Below, one piece after another: positions 17,221 to 25,050 of a DNA stretch of 64,000 bases. Each line of letters opens with the position of its first letter. Within the stretch, counting starts at the first letter, position 1. Under the pieces are notes generated by a model, which saw only the letters and a program-made list of their open reading frames with translations, had not been told where the DNA came from and searched no databases. The position numbers were made by a program, and so were the translations under genes. The stretch is taken from assembly GCA_002842285.1 (NCBI GenBank), contig PHCJ01000002.1:1-64000 (forward strand), given 5' to 3'. Source of the stretch: Betaproteobacteria bacterium HGW-Betaproteobacteria-22 (GTDB lineage Bacteria > Pseudomonadota > Gammaproteobacteria > Burkholderiales > Methylophilaceae).

Positions 17221-18582
17221 CTAAACCAGCCTCACCGTTTCAAGGTAATCTGGCACATCCACCTGCCAATTGAGTTTTTCTTCAATATGGTGACGCATCG
17301 CATCTGCCGCCACAGGCTCACCATGCACGATAAACGTGCGTTTCGGGGGCGTTTCAAACCCGCTAAGCCAGGCTAAAATCTCAGCATAATCTGCATGTGC
17401 GGAAAGATTTGAAATCAATTGCACCTCTGCACGAACGGGGATATATTCACCATGAATCTTGATGCTTTCAGCGCCATCTATCATTGCTGCGCCACGCGTG
17501 CCTGCAGCCTGAAAACCTGCAAACAGAACAGTATTATTGGGATTAGGCGCAAATGCCTTCAAATGATGCACAACGCGCCCACCCGAAGCCATGCCGCTGG
17601 CAGACAGGATAATCATCGGGCCCGCCATTTCATTCAGGGCTTTAGACTCTTCTACACTATTGACCATATGCGCTACGCGACTGAGTCCATGACATTGCTC
17701 AGAAGAAAGTCTATGCTCACCCTGATGACGCATGAATATCTCGGTAGCATCTACGGCCATCGGGCTATTGAGGTAAACCGGAATATCCTGAGAAATTGCT
17801 CCTGAAGATTTCAGCAAGTGAATGTAATAAAGCAATTCCTGCGCCCTGCCCACGGCAAACACCGGAATCAGCACAATGCCCCTGCGTTTGACGGTTTTGT
17901 TAATGATCGCAGCGAGTTTTGCCTGCGGATCATCTGTTTCATGCAGGCGATTGCCATAAGTAGATTCAAGCAATAGATAGTCTGCCTGCTTAATCTGTGC
18001 TGGCGGCTTCATCAAAACATCCTGGCTGCGACCTATATCGCCAGAAAACAGCACGGATGTATGTTGATCATGAATGCGTACGAACGCGGAGCCTAGAATA
18101 TGCCCATTAGGCGAGAAGCGAAGCGTCAGATCTTCAGCTAGTAGCACATCCTGCCCATAATCCACCGCTACGATTTGACTCAGCGCATTTTTTGCATCCT
18201 CTTGTGTATACAGTGGCAGCGCAGGATGATGTTTGGAAAAGCCTCGCCGATTAGCGTATTCAGCTTCCTCTTCCTGCAAATGTGCCGAATCCGGCAGCAG
18301 AATCTCACATAAATCGCGTGTGGCTTCTGTGCAGTAAACTCGCCCTGTAAAGCCATTTTTAACTAATAATGGCAAATAACCGCTGTGATCAATGTGCGCA
18401 TGCGTCAGCACGACTGCATCTATTCGCCTTGGATTCACAGGCAGCTTTTCCCAGTTTTTAAGCCGCAAGTGCTTTAGGCCCTGAAACAAGCCGCAATCGA
18501 CCAGAATGTGTTTTTCTCCGCTTTTGAGCAGATATTTTGAGCCGGTCACAGTGCCTGTTGCACCAAGAAATGTCAGTTCCAT
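17221..18582 (-). CDS. MBL-fold beta-CASP RNA nuclease
   Basis: A 453-residue metallo-beta-lactamase fold nuclease of the beta-CASP/RMMBL group, related to CPSF73/YSH1-like RNA exonucleases. The zinc-binding motif THAHIDHSG is at residues 60-68. FSGDIGRSQD supplies the next ligand Asp, and LSAHADYAEI contains the late beta-CASP His. The beta-CASP insert is visible in IPVFAVGRAQELLYYI and LSASGMASGGRVVHHL. The C-terminal RMMBL part has TFIVHGEP. The predicted role is maturation or decay of RNA. The gene converges on the SUV3-like helicase and lies 24 bp downstream of the amiC-like stop strand-wise. Confidence 0.92.
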   Translation of the reverse strand: MELTFLGATGTVTGSKYLLKSGEKHILVDCGLFQGLKHLRLKNWEKLPVNPRRIDAVVLTHAHIDHSGYLPLLVKNGFTGRVYCTEATRDLCEILLPDSAHLQEEEAEYANRRGFSKHHPALPLYTQEDAKNALSQIVAVDYGQDVLLAEDLTLRFSPNGHILGSAFVRIHDQHTSVLFSGDIGRSQDVLMKPPAQIKQADYLLLESTYGNRLHETDDPQAKLAAIINKTVKRRGIVLIPVFAVGRAQELLYYIHLLKSSGAISQDIPVYLNSPMAVDATEIFMRHQGEHRLSSEQCHGLSRVAHMVNSVEESKALNEMAGPMIILSASGMASGGRVVHHLKAFAPNPNNTVLFAGFQAAGTRGAAMIDGAESIKIHGEYIPVRAEVQLISNLSAHADYAEILAWLSGFETPPKRTFIVHGEPVAADAMRHHIEEKLNWQVDVPDYLETVRLV

Positions 18583-18606
18583 TATTGTCCCCTTCCAGGT
18601 GAATAT

Positions 18607-20031
18607 TTAGTCTAATGCCACTTTCGTTTTAGCCAGCGCCGGATTGGTCGCGAAATATTTTTTAATCCCACTCAGAATAGACATGACCAATTTATCCTGA
18701 TAAGCGTCATCGTTAAGCTTACGCTCTTCTTCAGGATTGCTGATAAAAGCGGTTTCGACAAGAATTGACGGAACATCGGGCGACTTCAGCACGGCAAAAC
18801 CCGCCTGCTCGACATGATTTTTATGTAGCTTGTTAATATCGCCTATATAACCCAACACCGCCTTACCCAGTTTGAGGCTATCGTTAATGGTGGCTGTTTG
18901 TGATAAATCCAGCAAGGTTCTAGCCAGTAAAGGATCTTTCACATTCAGGCTCACGCCACCGATTAAATCGGATTCATTTTCTTTTTTAGCCAGATAGCGT
19001 GCACTGGCACTGGTAGCGCCTTTTTCGGACAGTGCAAATACCGAAGAGCCTCGTGCTGCAGGATTGGTAAAAGCATCAGCATGAATGGAAATAAACAGAT
19101 CAGCCTGAAATTTACGCGCCTTGAGTACGCGTCCATGTAATGGTATAAAATAATCCCCATCACGCGTTAATATTGCGCGCATGGCAGGCTCTTGATCAAT
19201 TCTGGCCTTGAGTTTTTTTGAAATGGCCAGCGTAATGTCTTTCTCACGACTGCCGCTGGCGCCAATCGCACCCGGATCTTCACCGCCATGGCCGGGATCA
19301 ATCACAATTATAATTTTTCGCAAATCGTTGCCTGAGGGGATTAACGGCTCTGGTTGATTGCCTATCGCGTGTACTGGTTTTGTTGCTGAAGTGGGGTTGG
19401 CTTCTGTTGGCTTAACATCGGGCTGGTCAGAAGCTGCCTGTAGCACCTCTTCTGTCGACTTAGTTTCTGTCGGCTTAGTTTCTGCCAAAACCGACACTTC
19501 AGGCGTCGTTGCCTCCTGCTGTACAAACGATGCCACATCTGAATCTGGGGGCAAAGCATTCAATGACTTTTCCCGCTCTTCCAGCAAAGCCATGATAGAG
19601 TCTTTGAGCGGGTAAATATCCAACACCAAACGGTGCTTATACTCACCCGCCGGAGGCAAAGTAAATATGGCTGGTTTCACCTCTGCCTTTACATCCACAA
19701 CCACACGCACAACAGTGGGCTTGAACTGCCCCACCCTGACCTGCGAGATATAGGGGTCATTGGTTGATATTTTTTCACTCAATGTTTTTAAAACCTGGTT
19801 GAGCTCCACATTCTCAATATCCACCACAACCCGTTCAGGATTTTTAAGCAAGATCATTTTAGAGACAATCGCGCCGCCAGACTCCAGCGTTATTCGTGTG
19901 TAATCCTGCGACGGCCAAACCCGCACCGCGGTGATGATATTGCTATCGGCAAGCGCGTTGCCTATAGCAGCATATTGCAAAAAAACAAAAAAAACCAATT
20001 GACTTGCAGCTAATAAACAACGTTTAATCAT
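18607..20031 (-). CDS. amiC: N-acetylmuramoyl-L-alanine amidase, AmiC type
   Basis: A 474-residue exported amidase that splits peptide stems from peptidoglycan during daughter-cell separation. A signal peptide (KRCLLAASQLVFFVFLQY) is followed by an AMIN domain (residues about 35-150; ITAVRVWPSQDYTRITLES). A Thr/Pro/Glu-rich linker spans about 165-235, and the Amidase_3 catalytic domain runs from about 240 to 465. Zinc ligands and catalytic residues show in VIDPGHGGEDPGA, SIHADAF and ILVETAFISN. The gene starts 4 bp before the end of tsaE, with overlapping codons, a pairing seen in many proteobacteria. Confidence 0.95.
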   Translation of the reverse strand: MIKRCLLAASQLVFFVFLQYAAIGNALADSNIITAVRVWPSQDYTRITLESGGAIVSKMILLKNPERVVVDIENVELNQVLKTLSEKISTNDPYISQVRVGQFKPTVVRVVVDVKAEVKPAIFTLPPAGEYKHRLVLDIYPLKDSIMALLEEREKSLNALPPDSDVASFVQQEATTPEVSVLAETKPTETKSTEEVLQAASDQPDVKPTEANPTSATKPVHAIGNQPEPLIPSGNDLRKIIIVIDPGHGGEDPGAIGASGSREKDITLAISKKLKARIDQEPAMRAILTRDGDYFIPLHGRVLKARKFQADLFISIHADAFTNPAARGSSVFALSEKGATSASARYLAKKENESDLIGGVSLNVKDPLLARTLLDLSQTATINDSLKLGKAVLGYIGDINKLHKNHVEQAGFAVLKSPDVPSILVETAFISNPEEERKLNDDAYQDKLVMSILSGIKKYFATNPALAKTKVALD

Positions 20032-20528
20032 TGCGTTACTTTAAATAAATTTGCATTGAATTTCTGTAAACATTTTTCTGCATGTGCTGAATGCCCGGTG
20101 ATTGTCACGCGCCGCCCCGGTTCGTTGAGCGCGAGCTGAATATCAATATCGGGGATGGGTAAAATATGTGCAGCCTTCTCTGGCCACTCAATCAGGCACA
20201 CACTGCCCGCGTTGAAATAATCCCTGAAACCTGCTGACTCCCATTCCTCTTCATCATTAAACCGATACAGGTCGAAATGATATAGATTAAATAACGGTTC
20301 ACCATCCCGTATTATTTCATAAGGCTCTACGATCGTATAGGTCGGGCTTTTCACTTTACCGACAAAACCCAAACCATGCAACAAGCCACGTACCAAAGTC
20401 GTTTTACCTGCTCCCAAATCACCATGCAGATAGATGGTCAAATTTGGCATCATGCAGGTCGCCAGGTGAGCACCCAACGCGAGAGTCGCCGCCTCATCAG
20501 TCAAATCAAGTGTAAAATCCTTATCCAT
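20028..20528 (-). CDS. tsaE: tRNA threonylcarbamoyladenosine biosynthesis ATPase TsaE
   Basis: A 166-residue P-loop ATPase that works with TsaB and TsaD to put t6A on tRNAs reading ANN codons. The Walker A motif LHGDLGAGKTTLVRG lies at residues about 34-48. FNLYHFDLYRFNDEEEWESAGF and LIEWPEKA are family motifs. Length is normal. The 3' end overlaps amiC by 4 bp. The start codon at 20526-20528 overlaps the divergent queG start by two bases, and no Shine-Dalgarno is visible on this strand. Confidence 0.96.
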   Translation of the reverse strand: MDKDFTLDLTDEAATLALGAHLATCMMPNLTIYLHGDLGAGKTTLVRGLLHGLGFVGKVKSPTYTIVEPYEIIRDGEPLFNLYHFDLYRFNDEEEWESAGFRDYFNAGSVCLIEWPEKAAHILPIPDIDIQLALNEPGRRVTITGHSAHAEKCLQKFNANLFKVTQ

Positions 20529-21633
20529 GAGTCATTCTACTAAAATCACAGCCCAATTGAACAACATGGCGCAACTGAGTGCAGAAATTAAACGCTGGGG
20601 CCTGTCGCTGGGGTTCAATCAAATAGGCATCACCGATACCGATTTGCAGACAGCAGAAGCGAAACATCAGGCATGGGTTGAAAAAGGTTTTCATGGTGAA
20701 ATGGATTATATGGCAAAACATGGTGTTAAACGCACCCGGCCTGCTGAATTAGTGCCGAATACCTTGCGCGTCATCTCTGTCAGGCTGGATTACCTACCAC
20801 CTAACGCGACAGACAGTGAAGCAATACTGCATCACAAACACAAGGCCTTTATCTCGCGTTATGCGCTTGGGCGCGATTACCACAAAGTCATGCGTCAGAA
20901 ATTGCAGAAGTTATGCGATAAAATTCAAAGTGAACTCGGCAATTACAACACCGCAGATTTTGAATATCGTGTATTTACAGACAGTGCACCGGTGCTGGAA
21001 GTTGCATTGGCAGAAAAAGCAGGTTTAGGTTGGCGTGGTAAACACACCTTACTCATCAACAAATCGCATGGCTCATGGTTCTTTTTGGGCGAAATTTACA
21101 CTAATCTGCCATTAAAGATTGATTCCCCTGCCGGCAATCACTGTGGCACCTGCACCAGCTGTCTGAATATCTGCCCCACCCAAGCCATTACAGCGCCTTA
21201 TGAAGTCGATGCCAGGCGCTGTATTTCGTATCTGACAATTGAGCTCAAGGGCAGCATTCCGCTTGAGTTCAGACCTATGATTGGGAACCGTGTATACGGC
21301 TGTGATGACTGCCAGCTCTACTGCCCATGGAACAAGTTTGCAGAAACCACCAAAGAACCGGATTTTGCAGTGAAGCATGGTCTAGATGATATTGATTTAA
21401 TCGACTGCTTTCGCTGGGGGGAGGTAGAATTCAAATCAAAAATGGCAGGCAGCGCAATTTACAGAATCGGCTATGCACAATGGCTGCGCAATATTGCAGT
21501 AGGCTTGGGTAATGCTGAACCTTCGGCCGATATAATCAATATACTGCAAACGCGCGTGCATGACCCCGATGCCACTGTCCGTGAGCACGTTGCATGGGCA
21601 CTGGACAGGCAATTAAAAAACGTGCTCAAGTGA
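20527..21633 (+). CDS. queG: Epoxyqueuosine reductase QueG
   Basis: A 368-residue cobalamin-dependent enzyme that reduces epoxyqueuosine to queuosine in tRNA anticodons. Two [4Fe-4S] motifs are clear: CGTCTSCLNICPTQAI and GCDDCQLYCPWNKF. KHTLLINKSHGSWFFLGEI is a conserved block before them. A HEAT-like C-terminus (VREHVAWALDRQL) ends the protein. An internal ATG at 20566 (MAQLSAEIKRWG) is an alternative start that would clear the tsaE coding region; I keep 20527 because neither has a good ribosome-binding site. The end overlaps the convergent arsC by 8 bp. Confidence 0.95.
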   Translation: MSHSTKITAQLNNMAQLSAEIKRWGLSLGFNQIGITDTDLQTAEAKHQAWVEKGFHGEMDYMAKHGVKRTRPAELVPNTLRVISVRLDYLPPNATDSEAILHHKHKAFISRYALGRDYHKVMRQKLQKLCDKIQSELGNYNTADFEYRVFTDSAPVLEVALAEKAGLGWRGKHTLLINKSHGSWFFLGEIYTNLPLKIDSPAGNHCGTCTSCLNICPTQAITAPYEVDARRCISYLTIELKGSIPLEFRPMIGNRVYGCDDCQLYCPWNKFAETTKEPDFAVKHGLDDIDLIDCFRWGEVEFKSKMAGSAIYRIGYAQWLRNIAVGLGNAEPSADIINILQTRVHDPDATVREHVAWALDRQLKNVLK

Positions 21634-22099
21634 GCTGTGCGATTTCTCCTAGTTGCTTTGCAAGTAAATTTTTATCAGTCAGGATATTCACGTCTAAACG
21701 TAAAAACGCTTCTATCCTTTTGCGTAAAACCGCATAAGCATGTTCAAAGCTTGCATTGATTTCATCTTCAGCACCCACGGCTTTTGCCGGGTCGTACACC
21801 CCCCAGTGTGCTCGCATCACGTTACCAAGGTAGGCGGGGCAAGCCTCCCCGGCCGCACCGGCACACACTGTGATCACGATATCTGGCACCACAGGCAACT
21901 CATTCCAGGATTTGCTGTAGTAACCTGCAGCCGAAATCCCCTTGCTTTTTAACAACGCAATCGAGCGCGGATGCACCTCCCCCGTGGGCTGGCTACCTGC
22001 GCTCAGCGCCCGCATCCCTTTGGGGGCCAGCGCATTGAAAGTCGCTTCTGCCAAAATTGATCGGCAAGAATTACCCGTACATAGAAATAAAATGTTCAT
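21626..22099 (-). CDS. arsC: Arsenate reductase ArsC (LMW-phosphatase type)
   Basis: A 157-residue arsenate reductase of the low-molecular-weight tyrosine-phosphatase fold, thioredoxin- or mycothiol-coupled. The P-loop FLCTGNSCRSILAEA is at residues 5-19 and contains the nucleophilic Cys and Arg. VYDPAKAVG near residue 100 holds the general acid Asp. A cysteine pair in TVCAGAAGEACP fits the redox relay of this class. It is the last gene of arsR-arsI-acr3-arsC. It reduces As(V) to As(III), which Acr3 exports. Six bp separate it from acr3. Confidence 0.95.
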   Translation of the reverse strand: MNILFLCTGNSCRSILAEATFNALAPKGMRALSAGSQPTGEVHPRSIALLKSKGISAAGYYSKSWNELPVVPDIVITVCAGAAGEACPAYLGNVMRAHWGVYDPAKAVGAEDEINASFEHAYAVLRKRIEAFLRLDVNILTDKNLLAKQLGEIAQLT

Positions 22100-22104
22100 T
22101 TTGT

Positions 22105-23166
22105 TTATCCCTCACGCTCATACCAATGCCTGCTACGATTCACAATCGCCACAATCGACAGCATCACAGGCACCTCAATCAAGACACCTACGACAGTGGC
22201 TAAAGCCGCTCCGGAGTCAAAGCCGAATAAGGCAATCGCAGTTGCCACCGCTAATTCAAAAAAATTAGAAGCGCCAATCAAGGCGGAAGGCCCAGCCACG
22301 CAATGCGCTACTTTAAATTTCTTGTTCAGCCAGTAAGCCAGCATTGAATTGAAATACACCTGAATCAGGATGGGTACGGCCAGTAAAAAAATAATCACAG
22401 GCTGATGGATGATTTGCTCTCCCTGAAATGCAAACAGCAACACCAATATCAGGAGTAAAGCACTTAACGATACAGGCTGCAATGCTTTAAGCGTTGTATC
22501 GATTGCGCCTGCAGCGCCTTGCTGCAACAACAGTGCTCTTAATATCTGACTAGCAATCACAGGCACTACCACAAACAGCACTACCGACACCAGCAAGGTA
22601 TCCCATGGCACTACAATACTGGATAATCCAAGTAGCAACGCTACAATCGGGGCAAAGGCAAACAGCATGACAGTGTCATTAATGGCCACCTGAGACAGCG
22701 TAAACCTTGGCTCACCACCGCAAAGATTGCTCCACACAAACACCATGGCGGTGCAAGGTGCTGCCGCCAATAAAATCAAGCCTGCAATATAACTATCCAC
22801 CTGCTCAGCGGGCAGCCACTCCACAAAGAGATGGCGAATAAACACCCAAGCCAGCAAGGCCATAGAAAAAGGTTTTACCAGCCAGTTAATCAACAAAGTG
22901 ACCGCTATGCCCCTGCCATGCTGAAAAACCTCACCCATGCCCGAAAAGTCTATTTTCAGCAACATGGGTATGATCATTAGCCATATCAGCACTGCAACAG
23001 GCAGATTTACCTCAGCTACTTTTAGAGCGGCAATCGCCTGGAACAAGCCAGGCTCAGCCTTACCCAGCGTAATGCCAACGATGATGCAGGCCAATACCCA
23101 CCAAGTAAGATTACGCTCAAAACTGCTGATTGCCGATTGAGCTGCTTCAACTTGACTGATTGTCAT
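22105..23166 (-). CDS. arsB: ACR3-family arsenite efflux permease
   Basis: A 353-residue permease with ten predicted membrane helices. The ACR3 signature LAAAPCTAMVFVWSNLCGGEP carries the conserved Cys in helix four thought to bind arsenite. LLINWLVKPFSM and LIGASNFFELAVATAIALFG are other family blocks. It exports As(III) across the inner membrane using the proton gradient. It belongs to the ACR3 (bile acid transporter-like) type and not the E. coli ArsB type. Only 1 bp separates it from arsI upstream, and arsC follows. Confidence 0.95.
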   Translation of the reverse strand: MTISQVEAAQSAISSFERNLTWWVLACIIVGITLGKAEPGLFQAIAALKVAEVNLPVAVLIWLMIIPMLLKIDFSGMGEVFQHGRGIAVTLLINWLVKPFSMALLAWVFIRHLFVEWLPAEQVDSYIAGLILLAAAPCTAMVFVWSNLCGGEPRFTLSQVAINDTVMLFAFAPIVALLLGLSSIVVPWDTLLVSVVLFVVVPVIASQILRALLLQQGAAGAIDTTLKALQPVSLSALLLILVLLFAFQGEQIIHQPVIIFLLAVPILIQVYFNSMLAYWLNKKFKVAHCVAGPSALIGASNFFELAVATAIALFGFDSGAALATVVGVLIEVPVMLSIVAIVNRSRHWYEREG

Positions 23167-23167
23167 G

Positions 23168-23632
23168 CTAAGACTTCACCTTACGTGACACCAACTGCAC
23201 ATTTTGCAAATTTTGCACAGTTGGCGTGCAGCAGGCGCTGCTTGAATGTTCATTTACATCATTGAACGTAGGTGCACTATCCAATGTATGGTAAGTTTCC
23301 CAAGCGATACCAGATGGATCGACCACCCAATGTTTGTCAGATTTTGCATAGCAGCAGGTCGCTCCTTGCTGAGAAACAATACGCATATCTGCAGCATCCA
23401 GCCTTGTTTTGATTTCATCAAGCTCATCAGTGTTATCTACCTGAATACCAACATGATCCAACCCTGCCTTCGCGCCGCGCTGGCTAATGGCAAAATTCAC
23501 ATAAGGATCATCCAGCATCCACTTGGCGTAATCCGGTTTCTCTACCGCGGGCCTTACACCAAATAAAACACTGTAAAAGTCTATGCTTTTAGCCAGATCA
23601 TCGACTGACACGTGTAAATGTAAACGCTTCAT
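23168..23632 (-). CDS. arsI: ArsI/CadI-family vicinal oxygen chelate protein (C-As lyase-like)
   Basis: A 154-residue glyoxalase/dioxygenase-fold protein. ArsI members use Fe(II) and oxygen to cleave the carbon-arsenic bond of trivalent organoarsenicals such as methylarsenite. Expected residues are present: His in KRLHLHVSV, His in GLDHVGIQV, the vicinal cysteines in GATCCYAKSDK, and Glu in GIAWETYHT. The C-terminal tail adds another SACCT pair. CadI-type relatives are only linked to cadmium or arsenic induction, so true C-As lyase activity is likely but unproven. Its place between arsR and acr3 supports an arsenic role. Confidence 0.9.
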   Translation of the reverse strand: MKRLHLHVSVDDLAKSIDFYSVLFGVRPAVEKPDYAKWMLDDPYVNFAISQRGAKAGLDHVGIQVDNTDELDEIKTRLDAADMRIVSQQGATCCYAKSDKHWVVDPSGIAWETYHTLDSAPTFNDVNEHSSSACCTPTVQNLQNVQLVSRKVKS

Positions 23633-23968
23633 TTAACCTTCCTCACTTTTTGTGTAGCAATCCAGATCCGGGCGGCAAGCTTGCTCCCCTGTACAGCAGT
23701 TTTCAGTTAAAAATGCCAGCAGGCGATTCATTGCCTCATAATTGGCAGCATAATAAATAAAACGGCTTTCCTGTCTGGCTGTAAGCAAACCCGCATGACT
23801 TAGCGCTTTAAGATGAAACGACAACGTACTGCCCGGTATACCTAACTTTGTAGCAATCGCACCCGCAGCAAGCCCCTGCCTGCCTGCCTGCACCAGCAAC
23901 CTAAAAACATCCAGTCGCGCTTCCTGCGCTATCGAAGACAAAAGCGTTACAGCCAAACGGTTATCCAT
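23633..23968 (-). CDS. arsR: ArsR-family transcriptional repressor
   Basis: About 111 residues from the ATG at 23968. A start at 23986 is possible but would lie inside the candidate operator, so I reject it. The winged-helix fold is visible in ARLDVFRLLVQAG and IPGSTLSFHLKALSHAGLL. Canonical E. coli-type ELCVCDL cysteines are missing. Instead the C-terminus carries ENCCTGEQACRPDLDC, which fits the ArsR subgroup with C-terminal cysteine ligands. As(III) binding would release the operator and induce the four-gene operon. arsI begins immediately after its stop. Confidence 0.93.
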   Translation of the reverse strand: MDNRLAVTLLSSIAQEARLDVFRLLVQAGRQGLAAGAIATKLGIPGSTLSFHLKALSHAGLLTARQESRFIYYAANYEAMNRLLAFLTENCCTGEQACRPDLDCYTKSEEG

Positions 23969-23983
23969 ACATTTATATTTCCA

Positions 23984-24000
23984 CAATTATCGAAATATTG
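23984..24000. promoter_or_regulatory. Candidate ArsR operator
   Basis: CAATTATCGAAATATTG is an imperfect dyad (CAAT/ATTG ends, ATCGAAAT core) 15 bp before the arsR start. ATCGAAAT-type half-sites are common in ArsR operators. Position is right for autorepression; binding is inferred. Confidence 0.45.
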
Positions 24001-24111
24001 CAATAAAAAAAAGCCACGATGACAAGTTAAATCTGATGCAGTGCCTAAAAAACGCAACCACCACGAATTAGCAAGATAACTCACTACCTAACTAGGACAC
24101 AGCCAAAAAAA

Positions 24112-25050
24112 TTACGCCGTCGCCAACATTGCCGCACCCAGCATACCAGCCTGATCTCCGACTGTGGAAACACGCACGTGCACATGTCCGCGCAGCACAG
24201 GGATCAAATCCGCATCCAATTGTGTAGTAAAAGCAGACTGCATAAAAGTCCAGCCGGCACTCATGCCGCCACCAATAATAACGTCCGTCACGTCAATCAC
24301 TTTTAAAATGTGGGCTAACGCCTTCCCCAGCATTTTTCCTGCCATCTGGTAAGCCTGCTCCGCACTTTGGTCACCCGCTCCGGCGCGCGATGCAATCTCT
24401 GCCGCAGTCAATCGTTGCCGTGTTGCATCAAAATAACTTTTTACCACACCGCTTGCTGAAGCATACTGCTCCATACACCCGAAGTTCCCGCAACCACATG
24501 GTCTGCCACCCTCTTCAACAATGATATGCCCTACTTCCATCGCCACACCATGCTGGCCCTGAAATGGCTTGCCATTAAGAACCAAACCACCACCCACCCC
24601 TGTACCCAGGCCTAAATAAATCAGGTTGCCTGTTTGATTAGGCTGCAATACATATTCACCAAAAGCGGCAGCCAGCGCATCATTCTCCACCACGACAGGC
24701 AACTTGATTAAAGCGCTCAAATCCGCACTTAAATCAACACCATGCAAACCAGGCAAGTTAGGCGAAAGCGCAATACACTGCGTTAATGGGTCAATAAAGC
24801 CAGGAAAACCGATGCCAACCGCAGTTATGCCAGCATGCTGATTACGTACTGCACCAATAGCATCTGCCATCACAGCCAATATCTCCCGCCAGGCCCGCTC
24901 AGGGGTGTGCGATTTACATAATCCAGAAAAATCAGCCTGAAAGCGTATCTCGTCCACCAAGCGCGGCGTAAGCGAGGGCGAATACTCAACCACGCCTACG
25001 CGCAGATTCGTTCCACCTACATCGATTCCAACAAGCTTCACCATCATCAC
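24112..25050 (-). CDS. ROK-family sugar kinase (probable glucokinase)
   Basis: A 312-residue ROK kinase. The phosphate-binding GIDVGGTNLRVGV opens the protein. The catalytic Asp is in VENDALAAAFGEY. GLGTGVGGGLVLNGK and the zinc-binding GHIIVEEGGRPCGCGNFGCMEQY follow. GGGMSAGW forms the adenosine site. The likely reaction is ATP-dependent phosphorylation of glucose, feeding pgi in the same cluster. Glucose would come from malQ disproportionation of maltodextrins. The start overlaps the malQ stop by 4 bp, so it is coupled to malQ. The substrate is inferred from context; other ROK kinases use fructose or N-acetyl sugars. Three successive ATG codons leave the exact start uncertain. Confidence 0.9.
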   Translation of the reverse strand: MMMVKLVGIDVGGTNLRVGVVEYSPSLTPRLVDEIRFQADFSGLCKSHTPERAWREILAVMADAIGAVRNQHAGITAVGIGFPGFIDPLTQCIALSPNLPGLHGVDLSADLSALIKLPVVVENDALAAAFGEYVLQPNQTGNLIYLGLGTGVGGGLVLNGKPFQGQHGVAMEVGHIIVEEGGRPCGCGNFGCMEQYASASGVVKSYFDATRQRLTAAEIASRAGAGDQSAEQAYQMAGKMLGKALAHILKVIDVTDVIIGGGMSAGWTFMQSAFTTQLDADLIPVLRGHVHVRVSTVGDQAGMLGAAMLATA

